A DNA stretch of 64,000 bases, taken from Biscogniauxia marginata (Eukaryota > Ascomycota > Sordariomycetes > Xylariales > Xylariaceae). How positions within the stretch are numbered: position 1 is the first letter of the stretch; each line of letters begins with the position of its first letter. Below are positions 34,025-45,768 of the stretch, piece by piece. The translations under genes were made by a program, and so were the position numbers. Where the stretch lies: positions 372,001-436,000 of the forward strand of contig MU404070.1 in the NCBI GenBank assembly GCA_022695795.1, in the 5' to 3' direction. A model generated the notes under the pieces. It worked only from the letters and a program-made list of their open reading frames with translations, did no database searches and was not told the origin of the DNA.

Positions 34025-36345
34025 TTAACGGGCACCACAAGTCTTGGGAGCTAAAAAGCCATCCTTTGTTGCGTCCAGAAATAATTCCGCCAGAGGATTG
34101 TAGTGATTCAGTTGCTGAGATATAGTGTAGGCCGCGAAAAGTGATCCCGCATCACTATAGGCCTTCATGATCTTCAGCTCCTGTCCGTTTTCAAAGTCCT
34201 GGAGCGGTTTCCACGGTTTCCCATTGCATTCACAGGTGGTCCATTCTCCCTCATCCTCAGAATCGAATTTGGGTAGAGGAGGTACGATACCCTCGTTGAG
34301 ATATGCCCGAATATGGCCCACGGTGCAAACTGAGGAGCAGGATATTGTGCAATGTCCCTCAGAACCTTGCTCAACAATGCTCGAGTTAGCAAACTTCCGC
34401 GTCATTTTAAGGGCAGCGTGTAGAGGTGTCACTGGGTCAAAATGATTAGAGAGGAACAAGAGAGGGAAATCGGTCTCAATCGGTGCTGGTTTATGGGCGG
34501 GATGATCGTCCCATCGCATCGGGGGGTCTTTAGTTTCGATTTCCCAACCATTGCAGCCAACGTTCACATCTACACTCATCCACTGTTTGGTTGGTTAGAA
34601 AGCACAGCATCCGGATAAATTGCTTGTCCAGGCTTACCACATCGGCAAACGAAGAATATGAGGCCATTTTCTCGAACCTTTCCTGTAGCTGAGGGATATC
34701 CTCGTTGAGCTTGTAACGTTTATCGCCGCAACCGATCACTCTCATGGCGTCGTCGGGCCAGACGGGCAAGCTGATATTGTGACAGAGTATAATAGGCGCG
34801 GCGCCAGATACTACAGCACCCATCTTTCGTAACAGTGGCGTAAGCTATGTGTTATATAAAGAGATAGAGAGAGAAGGGGGCGGGGGTTAGCTAACAACGT
34901 TCAGAGTCACATACCTGGCCATCAACAAGAAGCTTGAGAATCGACGCAACCATCTGGAAAAGTACCATAGGGGAATACAATGCTGTGAATATGATTTTTT
35001 TCAAATCACTGGCAGTCACTAAGAGGGGTGTATTTGTAGAATGCGAAAGAACGACGGCAGGGTTTTCTTCAAGGAAACTCATGATTTCATCAAATCGCTT
35101 TTCGATATCCTCGGGTTGATCTCCAAGGCGAAAGAAGGGACAGTCCAACTTTGCTTCGGCGCAGTAGACGAAAAACTTTCCCCATATCGCATCGGCATCG
35201 AGGATGCTGTCCACCCAAATTGGCCCGACATAGTGGTCAGCTTCGACGACACCATCTAAAATGACTCGGCCGACTTTGTCTGGGAACATAGATGCGAATG
35301 TTGCGCCTAGCAGTGTGCCATATGAGAACCCCCAATAAACAAGCTTTCCCCTGGTAGTCTTCTCAGCTACTATTTTGGGACTTGTCTGGAGTTCATCGGA
35401 CGGATCTGCAGCATCCGATCGTCGCTTGGGCTTGGCTGGTTTGAGGGCGGAGGTCATTCTCCACTCATCCCAAGCGTGGATGATAGAGAGCATGTCTCGA
35501 GCAACATTCGGAGTGTTGGAGTGCCGGAAGATGCTATTTTCGCCTTCAGCTTGATCGACTCGCCTGCAGAGCTTGGCGACTGCTTTCGCCCGCGCATTCA
35601 GCTTGCTGAGTGCGACACTACTGGAGTTCACGATGCCGACATCATGGCCGGTTGCTAGCCAGTTCAGTCGATTCAAGTAAGCAACGTTTCGTCCGGGGAG
35701 GCCGTCGGGGTCATCGGGCGATACAAAACAATCAGCTTTGGGTGTCGTCGCCCCAACGCCTCGAGGATCGAATCCGACGATATCGTGGTGGTCGCCGACG
35801 GTTATTTGCAGTGCTCGACCGGCGACCGCCCCGTAATAAGTCCCACTCCCTCCCGGGCCCCCAGGATTGATGAGGAGAGGAGAGTCGGAATAAGAGGACG
35901 GGTCTACGGTCCGATTCACCCCTGGTGTCATTACCAGGGCAATGTGCACCTTCGGATTATCCAACGACTCATTCAATGGGCGATGATAGTCCATAGGAAC
36001 AGTGAGTCTAGCACATTTAAGACCCGGACCTAGGATTATGGGACATGGATGCCATTGCAGCTTCTCGCTTGGTGTGATCTATCTTTATCAGCATCGCCTG
36101 TGTCGGGCACATGTTGCTAAGCAGGTGGCTCGGGGCTGGAATACCTCCGACCACGACTCGGGAGACCTGGAAAGGGTTTGAATCCGACGACTAGGATGGT
36201 AAATATAGTCGAGACCATAACGTCGGAGAGTGTCTACGCCAAACAGAACGATACTACATAGGATGAAAAGGCGAATCCAGCTCCATTGCTTTCTCCTTGG
36301 CGGTTGCCGACTAGCTGGTTCCGATGAACGGCGATGCTTCTCCAT
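34025..36345 (-). CDS. TAP-like alpha/beta serine hydrolase, membrane-anchored, 709 aa
   Basis: Related to bacterial tripeptidyl aminopeptidases (alpha/beta fold plus TAP-like C-terminal domain); probably a peptidase on the exterior or in a secretory compartment. Exons are complement(34025..34582, 34638..34844, 34915..36078, 36145..36345), all phases consistent. The N-terminus is basic then hydrophobic (WSWIRLFILCSIVLFGVDTL, residues about 22-42), read as a type II signal anchor. Further features: LKCARLTVPMDYHRP, the oxyanion-type NPGGPGGSG (138-146), GFDPRGVG, nucleophile GFSYG (Ser319), Asp573 in SNHFDPVTPL and His601 in GSEGHCTI. An Ala/Lys/Arg-rich insertion lies before the nucleophile. 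Start 36345 is the first ATG; an upstream TTG is not used. Confidence 0.88.
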
Positions 36346-38699
36346 GGGGTAATCAAGATGTGTCAAGGCTTTTGCTCTTTGGAAATGGGGAGTTGGTATG
36401 TTTTGTGAATAAGCCGGTGGAGAGTTGGTGAATCCATATTTGCTGCCATCTTGGCTCGGCTGAAGAGGGGAATACCTCTGCTGTGCTACTGGGGCTGAAT
36501 CTCACGGTTCCAATTACAATTGCAGGACCAGACTACTAGTCGATAGTTTGTTGCATTAGGTATACCACAAATTGTCAGTCTCTCAAGTCGAGCATTGTGT
36601 CGATGTATCAAGCTTTTCCAAGAGAACGATCTGCAAATGAAAACTTCCAGATAAGGAGTAACATTACAGAAAGCAGGAAGTGATGAAACTGACAGATGTA
36701 CCTACCGGGGTACCTAAATACCCGAATTAACACCGCTTGTGTTACCTAGGTGTGGCGTCAGGATTTAGGTCAGGTTTGTTGTGGCTTGTCCGTGAGGCAA
36801 GCCACGTTCTGAGGTCCAAATGGATGTTCCCCGCAAACCTTTTGTTTCAACTTCCTCAACTCTTAACTTTCTTGTCTTGAAACAATCTCATTTCAAACCC
36901 TAGACGCATCGTCATCATAGGTGCTCCGGGCACTCCGTGGTATAATACACCTTACAGGCTAATACACATTATTATGATGCTTCGTAAGCAATCCCTCCAG
37001 GTTATAACTCATGTTGTAGCGGTTATGGAGAAAATACCTAAGCCAAGCAAGCGCACAAACCGCACAGAATACATGCAGCAATCGTAGCCAATCTGCGTTC
37101 CCTTTTCTTAATATAGATCAGTCAAACATTTGCTTCTTGGCTTTGCCTCACCTTCTTAGCGAATGGTATGCTACGCCCAGCACTCCAAATCCCGGGCACG
37201 GCTGTCGATCGTGGCTTGTGTGCCTATGCATCTCTCATTTATTGCCTGGTCGCTCTCCTCGATCTTGCTTACGTACTTGGCAACAAAGCTTGATGTGCCT
37301 ATCCAAGGTCTCGGCCGAAGCTTCTATTCAATCTCGTTGGCTGACGCCAAGTGCTAAGCTCTCTTCATCCAATCTTGACTACGCACGGGTTCCGATCAAC
37401 ACCAACCCACGTGGAATGGAAGAATGAGTAAAGGTGAGTAAAGGTGTCGGACACACATTGCATGATGGCCCATCCACCTATCCGGTAGGAAGTTTCTTAT
37501 GCCCTTTATGAGTCCATAAACTTCCCAGGTTGCTATTTTCGGCAAATCGGTCTTAGGTTGCCACCTGCAGTTGCGCGCCGTGTTCGGAGGGACTCGATGA
37601 TGAGAATACCTAGCTCACCTTAGCTTGAGGCTGTTTAGGAACCTCGTGCTACCGCGCGTCGGCGTAGTACCTCCTAACGTATGGCTGGGCGCTTTCATGA
37701 GCATTACATACCTACCCATTTCCGGTGACAGGTCCTTAGAATTACTGACTAGTAGGGGTTACTTCGAAGCAATTGGCTTGCTACATGGGCAGCTGCTTGA
37801 GCTCAAACACGAAGCGGTATCTGCGAATCGCCTCCTTTGGCCTTGGCGTTATATAAGATCGAATCTTGGCTAAGATAGGCTGGGCACGCCTAGATGCGGA
37901 GGAACTGCAGCCCAGACATCAAGGCCACACATTTTCAACGATCGAAAAGCTTGAAAAGGTCGAAGCAATGGCTTGGTCGCGGGGAAAAGATCCCTATCGC
38001 TTGGCGCACCCTTGGCAGGTCTCAAGACTGACTGACCCACCGGTGATTGATACCTACTCGTCTCACAACCCTCCAGGTCTTCGCATTGACAGATTTGCGG
38101 GACTTGGCATCCTCAGCCAAGGACAGCTCTGTCACGCAATCTAAATGATTTCCGTTCCTATCTACGGCGTTTTGCACTATTCTAGGTCATCAGCGGTGTT
38201 TCAAGAGCTGATAGCAGTGTTTGGACTCCGCTTCTGGTCGAAGAAGAGTAGGGCTAAACAGCGATCGCTCGCCTCTAACACAATGGGATACCCTGTTCAA
38301 GATATTTTTGGCTCCATAAAAAGAAACACCTTGGCATACAAGGGGATGAGGCTCCTGTGCGGTTCATCAGCCTTGGCGGCGTAGCTTTCCTGGGAAGTGA
38401 GGATTCCGAATAGATGGCTATAGATCTCAACTCTAGGGAGGGCTTGAGCCTCGTCATATATGAAGGTCATCGTGGGCCCCAATATCTGTTTCCCGTTCCC
38501 TCAGCTGCGCTCAATTCCTGATATCAACCCTTTCGTTTTCGGTCCTCTTTACTTTATACAAACGGATTTATTTCTGTTTTCGTTTCTTCCGCTGGTCGTC
38601 GCTGGTCGTTTAATTTATACTATAGCTATACACACTCTACCGAGAATCACAGAACCTCGCTACGTCGATTTATACTGTCCTTCTTACACAACAGCCAAA
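36346..38699. other. Intergenic, 2.4 kb
   Basis: Promoter of the hydrolase on the left and promoter of the secreted protein on the right (these are divergent). Plus frames at 37137-38384 show no domain or signal. A minus frame at 38297-38482 includes FIYDEAQALP, which looks helicase-like but is too short to call. No repeats are obvious. Confidence 0.35.
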
Positions 38700-39753
38700 A
38701 TGATCAGCTATCGGATGATTGCCGTTGCCGGCTTGCTTGCCAGCGTTAATGCCCTTCCTTTGAACATTAATCTTGGAGCCTACTCGCCCGCATTGTACGT
38801 TTTCTAAGGCTGGGCATCACTCCGTCAACTACTTTACTAATAACATTCACAGGGTGGTCGGTGATGGTGAAATTTCGTTCGGAGGTGGTCAAGATGTAAC
38901 AAATTTGATGAATGCCTTGGAGGGTGCAGCAGTCAATGCTGCCACTGAGACAACCGGAAATACTGTCGGCGCTGCTTCGCAACCGGCGGCCGAAGATAAT
39001 GCAGTAGCTGCCGAAAGTACCCCTGCCGAGCCTGTCGCGGAACCACCTGCTGTTAGCTCTTCATCCGTCCCGGCCGCCGCCGCCGCGACCCCGGAGGACG
39101 CAAATCTACAAGAACAAGGTATGTGTATCTCTGCTTATAGTAGAGGACGAGGCTAACGGCCCATAAGCTACCCAGATTTCGGGATTGCAAGGCATGGGTA
39201 AGGAGATCTCTCCTCGAGAGGACTCTGAGTCCCCAAAGAAGCGTGACCTTGCCGGGTTCGACCGAGCCCTCACTTACGCCGAGGCTGCTCTCACCAAGGG
39301 CCCTCTTATTCAGCTTGGCACTGGTGAGGGTGGCGCCGGTGTTGGTATCATCGTCGACAACAACGGTGGTACCGTAGGCGAGAGCAGCGCCGCCGTCGCC
39401 GCGAGCAATGCTGCTACCAAGCGAGACGAGACTTCTCAACCCCGCCGACGGACCAAGGTCACCCGCATGTATATCAAGCGTGGTATTCCCGCTGGTGAGT
39501 TGCAATCCAGTAGTTTGTCGCGCCGACCAAATAGCATACTGACCAGTGCCTCGTGAAAGACATCCAGGCATCTGAGAAATTCAAGACTCGCTCCGTCGAG
39601 ACCCTCCCTGTCGTGAACCTGTCGGCCGTATCAAAGCGACAAAACAGCCAGGAGACCATTGATGCGATCAACCTTAATGTCGAGGGCGACGAGGGCATCA
39701 CCATGACGTTTGTCGAGACGACAGATGACGCGGAAGACGACGAGACGGAGTAA
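38700..39753 (+). CDS. Secreted conserved fungal protein of unknown function, 293 aa
   Basis: Four exons are read: join(38700..38794, 38853..39118, 39168..39494, 39560..39753), phases consistent, total 882 bases; branch sites CTAAC and CTGAC precede the second and third acceptors. The signal peptide is about residues 1-18 (MISYRMIAVAGLLASVNA). The mature part begins LPLNINLGAYSPALVVG and continues DGEISFGGGQDVTNLMNALE, then an Ala/Pro-rich linker, then KKRDLAGFDRALTYAEAALT and LGTGEGGAGVGIIVDN. Two KR sites (KKRDL, SKRQN) could be Kex2 cleavage points. The C-terminus is acidic (TTDDAEDDETE). I recall similar extracellular proteins in Sordariomycetes, all without known function. The last acceptor (GAAAG|AC) is chosen by frame. 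Confidence 0.75.
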
Positions 39754-41419
39754 GGGGAATGGCACATAATTAACGATCTTACAACAATAACCAAAACTCC
39801 ACCTCTTCTGTACACTTTCCTCCTTCTCACCGTTATTGTACTACTGCGTCATCGTCATCGTCGGCATGATACCTACCATATCTAGGGGTTGCGGGGCATC
39901 TAAGCTGATGATAATTTGTATACGAGTATGATACTCAGCGCGACGTTGTTATGCCTTTGTGGGGTTCTATTATCACTATTTATCTTGTTTACGGGCGTTG
40001 CATTGATGGCAAGGGGAAAACTAGTATTTAGGCTCGCGAGTGGCTGTCTCCAGCTCTACCTGCAGAGAATAGGAGCCGAGTATCGCGTTCCTGTTATAGT
40101 CTATAGTATAAACAATTTAAAAAATGGCCAGCCCCCCTTTCTTGGGGGGATTGATCTGACTTGAGACCGAAAATCAGCTATTTACCTCTGCTCTCCGTTC
40201 TAATGAATTTTCGGCAAAGCACCCAAATTTGAGACGGCGATGCCAGGAAATATTGGATATGTAGGTCGAGAAAAGGCCAAGAGAAGACGGAAGTCTCAGA
40301 CCTGTAACTGCGTACTGGATTACATCACGTAATCACACGCAACAGAAATCGAATAGGTAAAGCACCTGAAGTGCCGACGATGCAGGGTATAAAACAGATG
40401 TATCCAAATATACACGCAGGTGCGGGAGTTTCAGGGCTTGATCGACGGCCAAGGGGAACGGGTCATGGAATCGGTCACTTCGGACAGAGAAACAGATGGA
40501 TTTGACTTGGCGGGAAAACATCTTTAGAAATTTTTCTTTTTTATACTGAAACAAACGATTACAAATCAAAGTTCCTTGAGTACGAGGTATGTACGCATAT
40601 ATATACCTAGGTACAGAAGTAAAGATCTAATATATTCCATACTTATCATATATGTACCCGGCGCCTCGGGTAATAACCAAGTATTTACGAGCGAGGTTTG
40701 CGAGAGAAAAAAAAAAGGATTTCTGATCCCGCCAAGAAGAAAGAAAAAGGAAAAAAAGAAAAAAGAGAGAGAGGGAAAAAGTTTCATTATAATACGTACC
40801 CCTGTACGATATGTATCGAAACGCTTTGACGCCTACGAGATCTTTCTTGGCTGTGTCTGGCCCGGGCCCTTCCCTTCCAGCCTCCCACAACCCCGGTCAT
40901 CAAGATCGAAAAAAAAAATAAAACAGGATTACGTTTGGGGTGGATACCCGGATCCGAGTGGGGGAGGACCTGCTCCAAAGCCGGAAACGGGGCGGATTTC
41001 TTATGTTTCGTCTGTGCTGTAAAATGCCGCCAATACGATAAACCAGTCTATATTATGACTGTATGGGAATAATAAAGAATAAAAAAGAAAAGCATTTATT
41101 TAAAAAAAAAAATTTCGATAACATACACTAACCTAGAGAGTTGCGCCGCAGGTACAATAGAGGAATTATTTGTTTAGACCAACACGATAGAAGTAGGTTA
41201 GTCAAGTTGTGGAGTATATCATGTCTTAGAGTACATACTCTCCTTTCTGTGGTCAAGTACGTAGGTACTTGCCTGGCCATCTGAAGCACTCAACGGAAAT
41301 CCCGTACGGATTTCCGCGAGAAAAAAAAGAAAAGAAGGATTTCAAGACTATCTTGTACGCCCGTTTTAAACCCTCTTTTTTGCCGTCTCCATCTCCATCT
41401 CCATCCAGATTCACTCCCA
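39754..41419. other. Intergenic, 1.7 kb (convergent 3' flanks)
   Basis: Between the secreted protein and the NAD kinase 3' ends. It contains purine-rich AAGAAAGAAAAAGG-type runs near 40735-40785 and poly-A near 41100. No gene or repeat was recognised. Confidence 0.4.
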
Positions 41420-43319
41420 TTACATGTCCCACGGCTTATACCCCTCGTTCTTCTGCTTCTGCCGGGTATTCCAGCCCAGCTTGCCGCTGATGCTGTTGAC
41501 CCAGTCCTCGCTGCGTCTCCCGGCCGGCTGGACGCTCGCAAACGGGAAGCGGCTCGCGCTGATGGTCACGTAGTCGCCGGGGTGGAGCTCGACGCGCTCG
41601 CGGCCGTCGAAGCTGGCCCAGCTGTTGGTCCGCGCGTCGTACGGGACGCCGATGCGCAGCACGATCGTGTCGGGCAGGATGATGGGCCGGAACGAAAGCG
41701 TGTGGGCGCATATCGACGTGACCAGCATGACCGGGTTTTCTGGGTGGCACAGCGAACCGCCCGCGGCTAGGTTGTAGGCCGTCGACCCCGTCGGCGTCGA
41801 GACGCACACGCCGTCCGCGAGCACCGAGGTAAAATGCTCATCGTCGCCGAAGATCTCGGTGTAAGACATTGCTGCCAAGCAATTAGCTCGAAGTAGAAAA
41901 AAAAATCGACAGAAGTATTCGATGTACTACTTACTTGGGTTCGGACCTCTGTCTATGACGATCTCGTTGAGGATCTCATAGGTGCCGTCCGGCCTATGGG
42001 TATGTTCGTCGTCTTTCTCCTCGCCGATGAGTTCCTCGATGAGATCTCTTTTCCGATGGATAGCATTCCCGTCAACATTGTTCTTGTTCTTGTTCTTGTC
42101 ACTGTCAATGAGCGGTGGGCGGTTTCTTTTCTGACTTCGCATAATAGTGCCTTCGAACCGCAGGCGAAGACTGACGGTGACGCCGTCTCTGAAGGCTGTG
42201 GTAAGAATATCTCGATACCCCACGAAGTCAAACTTGGTAAGGAAGCCAAGGCTGCCCAGTGCAAAGCTCAAGACGGGAGGTACTATTCGCTGGAACAACC
42301 AGCTAGCATATAGTACTGTCCCATCACCCCCAAGGGTGATAACGAAATCAAAAGTATGAGGCCGCGCCCGACACATCGATTCTTCCCAGTAGCGTAAACG
42401 CCGGCTGAGTGGCCCAATCGGGCCGTCCTCATTCATCTCGCCTGCCTTGATATACTCCTGCCGAAGTTCTTCCAACAACCCCGGTACGTCGAAATCTTTG
42501 CTATCCTTGAGGCTATTTTGGATGTAAATAGTATAGCGGACATCCCTGTCTGTGCTCAATAGCCACCTTGCAACCTCCCTCGTTTTTGGTATCAGTTCGT
42601 GATCGTATATCTTAGTCAATAGGAAGATAGTCTGGACCCTAAACTTCAATCGCACGCTGCCTAATCTTCTGCTGAGCTCACGCACTCCCCATGCCATTTC
42701 GCTCAACTGTCTCTTAGTGAGGAGCCGACTATGTAGACCTTCATTCTCATCCCGTGCTAGGTCTAATTCCGACCTAGTCTTGGTAAGCGCCGTCTTCCAC
42801 GACTTCTCATCGACTTGTCCGGCTTCGGCGCTGGCATCGCTTTCTGGTTCTATAACTGACACCTTCTCGATGCTTTGGCTTTTCCCCTTGGGTTCGACGT
42901 ACGCGTCCAGGCCGACCTCTTTCGAGACGTCCTCGTGCCCGTGATGGTGGTGCGCCGTGGAGTGTGTTGCAGTGCTATCAGGGTGGCTACGTCTATGGCC
43001 CTCGAGGAATTTGTGTACAAGACATTGGGTCGACAGGAGTTTTTGTGGGCGTTTGTTGATCTTTGGAGGGACGGCCTCACTGGTCACGAGGGAGCTTTTC
43101 CTACGATATGGGTTGCTTGATTCGAAAGTGACCTATTATTCGTAATTATAACTTTAGAAAACCACATCCTCTATTCTGTTTTCTTTCACTGGTAAATTTT
43201 CCATAACATACTTCAACAGCCTTCATGTCCTCGTCACTCGCGCTCGATAGGTTATCGTCATAGTGAACGTGCTTATTGTTCGCATCATGCGATTTCTCGG
43301 TATCGACGCTTTCGGTCAT
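41420..43319 (-). CDS. NAD(+) kinase, 585 aa
   Basis: Phosphorylates NAD(H) to NADP(H). Exons are complement(41420..41871, 41935..43132, 43212..43319); all phases match. The N-terminal ~130 residues are regulatory and disordered, with a His-rich patch. The catalytic part has ITLGGDGTVLYAS (GGDGT at 304-308), then FALGSLGFLTKF, NEIVIDRGPNP followed by TMS across the splice (NE at 425-426), then ADGVCVSTPTGSTAYNLAAG and AHTLSFRPIILPD. A Lys/Asn-rich insert (KNKNKNN) lies before the NE motif, encoded by a TTCTTG repeat. Length and order match the fungal Utr1/Yef1-like type. No mitochondrial presequence is seen. It is divergent to the cyanase gene. Confidence 0.93.
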
Positions 43320-44142
43320 TCCAAATTTTGTGGGGGTTGTAATTAGGCAGGTTCTAGCCTTGGTTCTTGGATATAGATATACTGTCGAAGTCGAGGTCTT
43401 TAGTTACACATTCATCGTTGGACTTTGTATGATTTACATGTGGTTGAGAAAGTAGTGGTGTCACTGAAAGCTTTAATTGTTCGATCGTTCAGCTAATGGT
43501 GGGGCTTAGTAACACCCCTCAGTCACTGATTAGCCTTTCCAGGCCTAGCCTTTAGCCCCGATAACGCAACCTCTTTTAGTTTATACCTACCTAGGTTTTA
43601 CCAGATCTCATTTCTCTTTGATGCTATAACGTAATATTTTAAGTTCCCAGTCCAGTATTAATGCTAACCTAGCCTCACATACTACCTAGAGAGGTTTGCC
43701 ATGTACAGAGAACACCAAGCACGTATTTTCTGTCGATTTTAAGTATGACTGGCAATTCGGAGTCGACTAGATCACAAGCTGAGCATCTCCACGGTGTTAG
43801 GAAATTGAAGTTGTGGCGGAATGTTACATGAATTCTCGGGGATGGATGTTGTTGATCAATAAATATCGATTTACTTTACACCTAGGACGCCGAGTTGCCG
43901 GCTTTTCCCCGTCGAGCCCGGGTGGAGTCTCCGGCGCGGGGTCTCCCCCAGGTGTAGTAATGAATGACGTTCACCGGTACAAAGGACGCTTTCCCCTTAA
44001 ATGCATACCCTTTTCACAGCCACAAAGAACACTTGGGGCTATTTAATCTCTCACCTATACCCCGAAGTTGATGCTAGAGAATAAGATAAGAGCAACTTAT
44101 CCATAGTCCTACAAACTAGAATCAAAAAACTTCATCACCACA
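43320..44142. promoter_or_regulatory. Divergent promoter between NAD kinase and cyanase
   Basis: An 823-base spacer with both start regions. A TACCTACCTAGG motif lies near 43587. A plus frame at 43813-44046 is unsupported. No clear nitrogen-control (GATA) cluster was found, though single GATAA sites occur near 44089. Confidence 0.4.
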
Positions 44143-44809
44143 ATGTCTGACCAATCTAAAATTGCAACTCTTGATGTAAGTCGGCTGCAAAGCTCCTATC
44201 TTGTGTTCTTTATATTAACACAAACTTTAGTCGACAATTGCCGATAGACTACCACTCTATGCGCAAACCCTTTTCACCGCCAAGGCTGATAAGAAACTTA
44301 CCTTTGAGCAGATTGCAAAGGAGCTGGGTCGCGGTGAAGTTGCCGTAGCCGCATTGTTCTACGGCCAAGCCCAAGCCTCTGCGGAGGATGTCGAGAAATT
44401 ATCAGCTCTATTGAGCATCCCTAAACAAAGCTTGGAGACGGCGATCACGGGATTCCCAGACCGAGGACGCGCTGGGCCGATGCCTCCTGTGGAGCCTTTA
44501 ATCTACAGATTGTACGAAATCGTGCAGAACTATGGATATGCCTTCAAGGCCATCTTGAATGAGAAGTTTGGCGATGGCATCATGAGCGCCATCGCATTCT
44601 CCTCGAAAGTTGAGAAAGAAGTGGACAGTGACGGCGTTGCGTAAGTCTGCCTGTCGTAAACTTATATTTATTCACTCTTCGCTGTTTTAGAAACTGACAA
44701 AAATTAGTTGGGTCAATATCACGCTACGCGGGAAATGGTGAGTCTACATCTACTATACCCACTGCAGATAATACTAACATCCACTAGGCTACCGTACACT
44801 CGGTTTTAA
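44143..44809 (+). CDS. cyn1: Cyanate hydratase (cyanase), 164 aa
   Basis: Converts cyanate plus bicarbonate to ammonia and CO2, for detoxification and nitrogen use; a decamer in the cytosol. Exons are join(44143..44175, 44231..44640, 44709..44738, 44788..44809), total 495 bases. The N-terminal helix-turn-helix-like domain ([20 protein letters not shown]) is followed by the conserved catalytic domain: R104 and E107 in IYRLYEIV and S130 in GIMSAIAF. These correspond to R96, E99 and S122 of the E. coli enzyme with a constant offset of 8. It ends [15 protein letters not shown]. The third exon is 30 bases. No carbonic anhydrase gene is adjacent. Confidence 0.95.
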
Positions 44810-45160
44810 ATCAATACAATATCGACAGAGACGTTAGGACCTTGGACACTTATTGCATGAGAGGCCGTAGAGGAGTACCCATAGAATGAGTGTCCTTTTC
44901 TAGACGCTGGTCGGATGCATTAATTTTGCTGGGAAACAGAAAATGGATTCTCATATGCGGGTTTCGGCGCGAATAATGAGGATAATTACCAGATATACCT
45001 CAAACACTAATAAATCATCATAAAACTTACGTAAAAATCATAGTTTGTTTAATAAGCCCCGAAGTGTAAAGCTATAGTTTGTAGATAGTAAAAGTATTTA
45101 ATTCACGATATCAATGATCTATCGCTTTATCTCAAGTGTCGAGTACTTATTCTGTACCAC
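44810..45160. other. 3' flank of cyanase
   Basis: A short AT-rich spacer before the solo LTR. No gene or motif of note. Confidence 0.4.
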
Positions 45161-45428
45161 TGTCACACGGAGGGACACCTGTAAACGCTGCCGAGACTAA
45201 GTTACCTAGTCATGGGGCAAGATGTTATTGGAGATAGATACTAATGTTGGATCTATTGGTACTAAAGTGCATAGAATGAGATAAGCCCCAGGCAGATAGA
45301 TTGGGTATAAAAGGCATAGAAATTCCTGGGACCTCTTGAATGAACTCAGACTCTTAAGTCCCTTGAGACCAAAGAGAATTATTAGTTGAAATTGAACTAT
45401 TGTTCCAAGTCCATCAGCCCTTGTCATA
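45161..45428 (+). mobile_element. Solo LTR-like element, copy 3 (268 bp) with ACCAC target duplication
   Basis: It begins TGTCACACGG and ends CTTGTCATA, where the last C of the canonical CACA end reads T. It is flanked by ACCAC at 45156-45160 and 45429-45433. Over its length it matches copy 1 well (for example TTGGAGATAGATACTAATGT, CAGGCAGATAGATTG, GACTCTTAAGTCCCTTGAGA). It contains a good TATA box, GTATAAAAGG, near 45306. It lies between the convergent cyanase and DUF6601-like genes. Confidence 0.8.
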
Positions 45429-45768
45429 ACCACGATCTAGATATTGATACATCAACCCATTCTATCTGGTTGCAGTAATAACTGCATCGTATTTGTTAAT
45501 ATATCTCATATACTAGATGCACTGCCATTAAAGTTCTGGAGGAGAGTCACCTATTATTTAATTTCTAGGTATTACTATAAGTTACAACTCCTACGGGGTT
45601 TCGTACATTTAAATACTAACTGATGTCATTATCAGTTAGATATGGTTTACATCTGCGATAGCGATAGCGAATGCTGTTGAGTATAAGGTCAATTAGCAAG
45701 TAGTCTAGGCAATGTAATGTATCGTGCTTATTAGATATACATGAGTGCTCATTATTAGATAACACACA
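45429..45768. other. Spacer between solo LTR and the DUF6601-like gene
   Basis: AT-rich, with no supported feature; it is the 3' flank of the next minus-strand gene. Confidence 0.4.

Noticed and set aside
38297..38482. Minus-strand frame with FIYDEAQALP, suggestive of a helicase DEAx box
   Set aside because: Only one short motif is present; no Walker A, no further helicase motifs and no flanking homology were seen.
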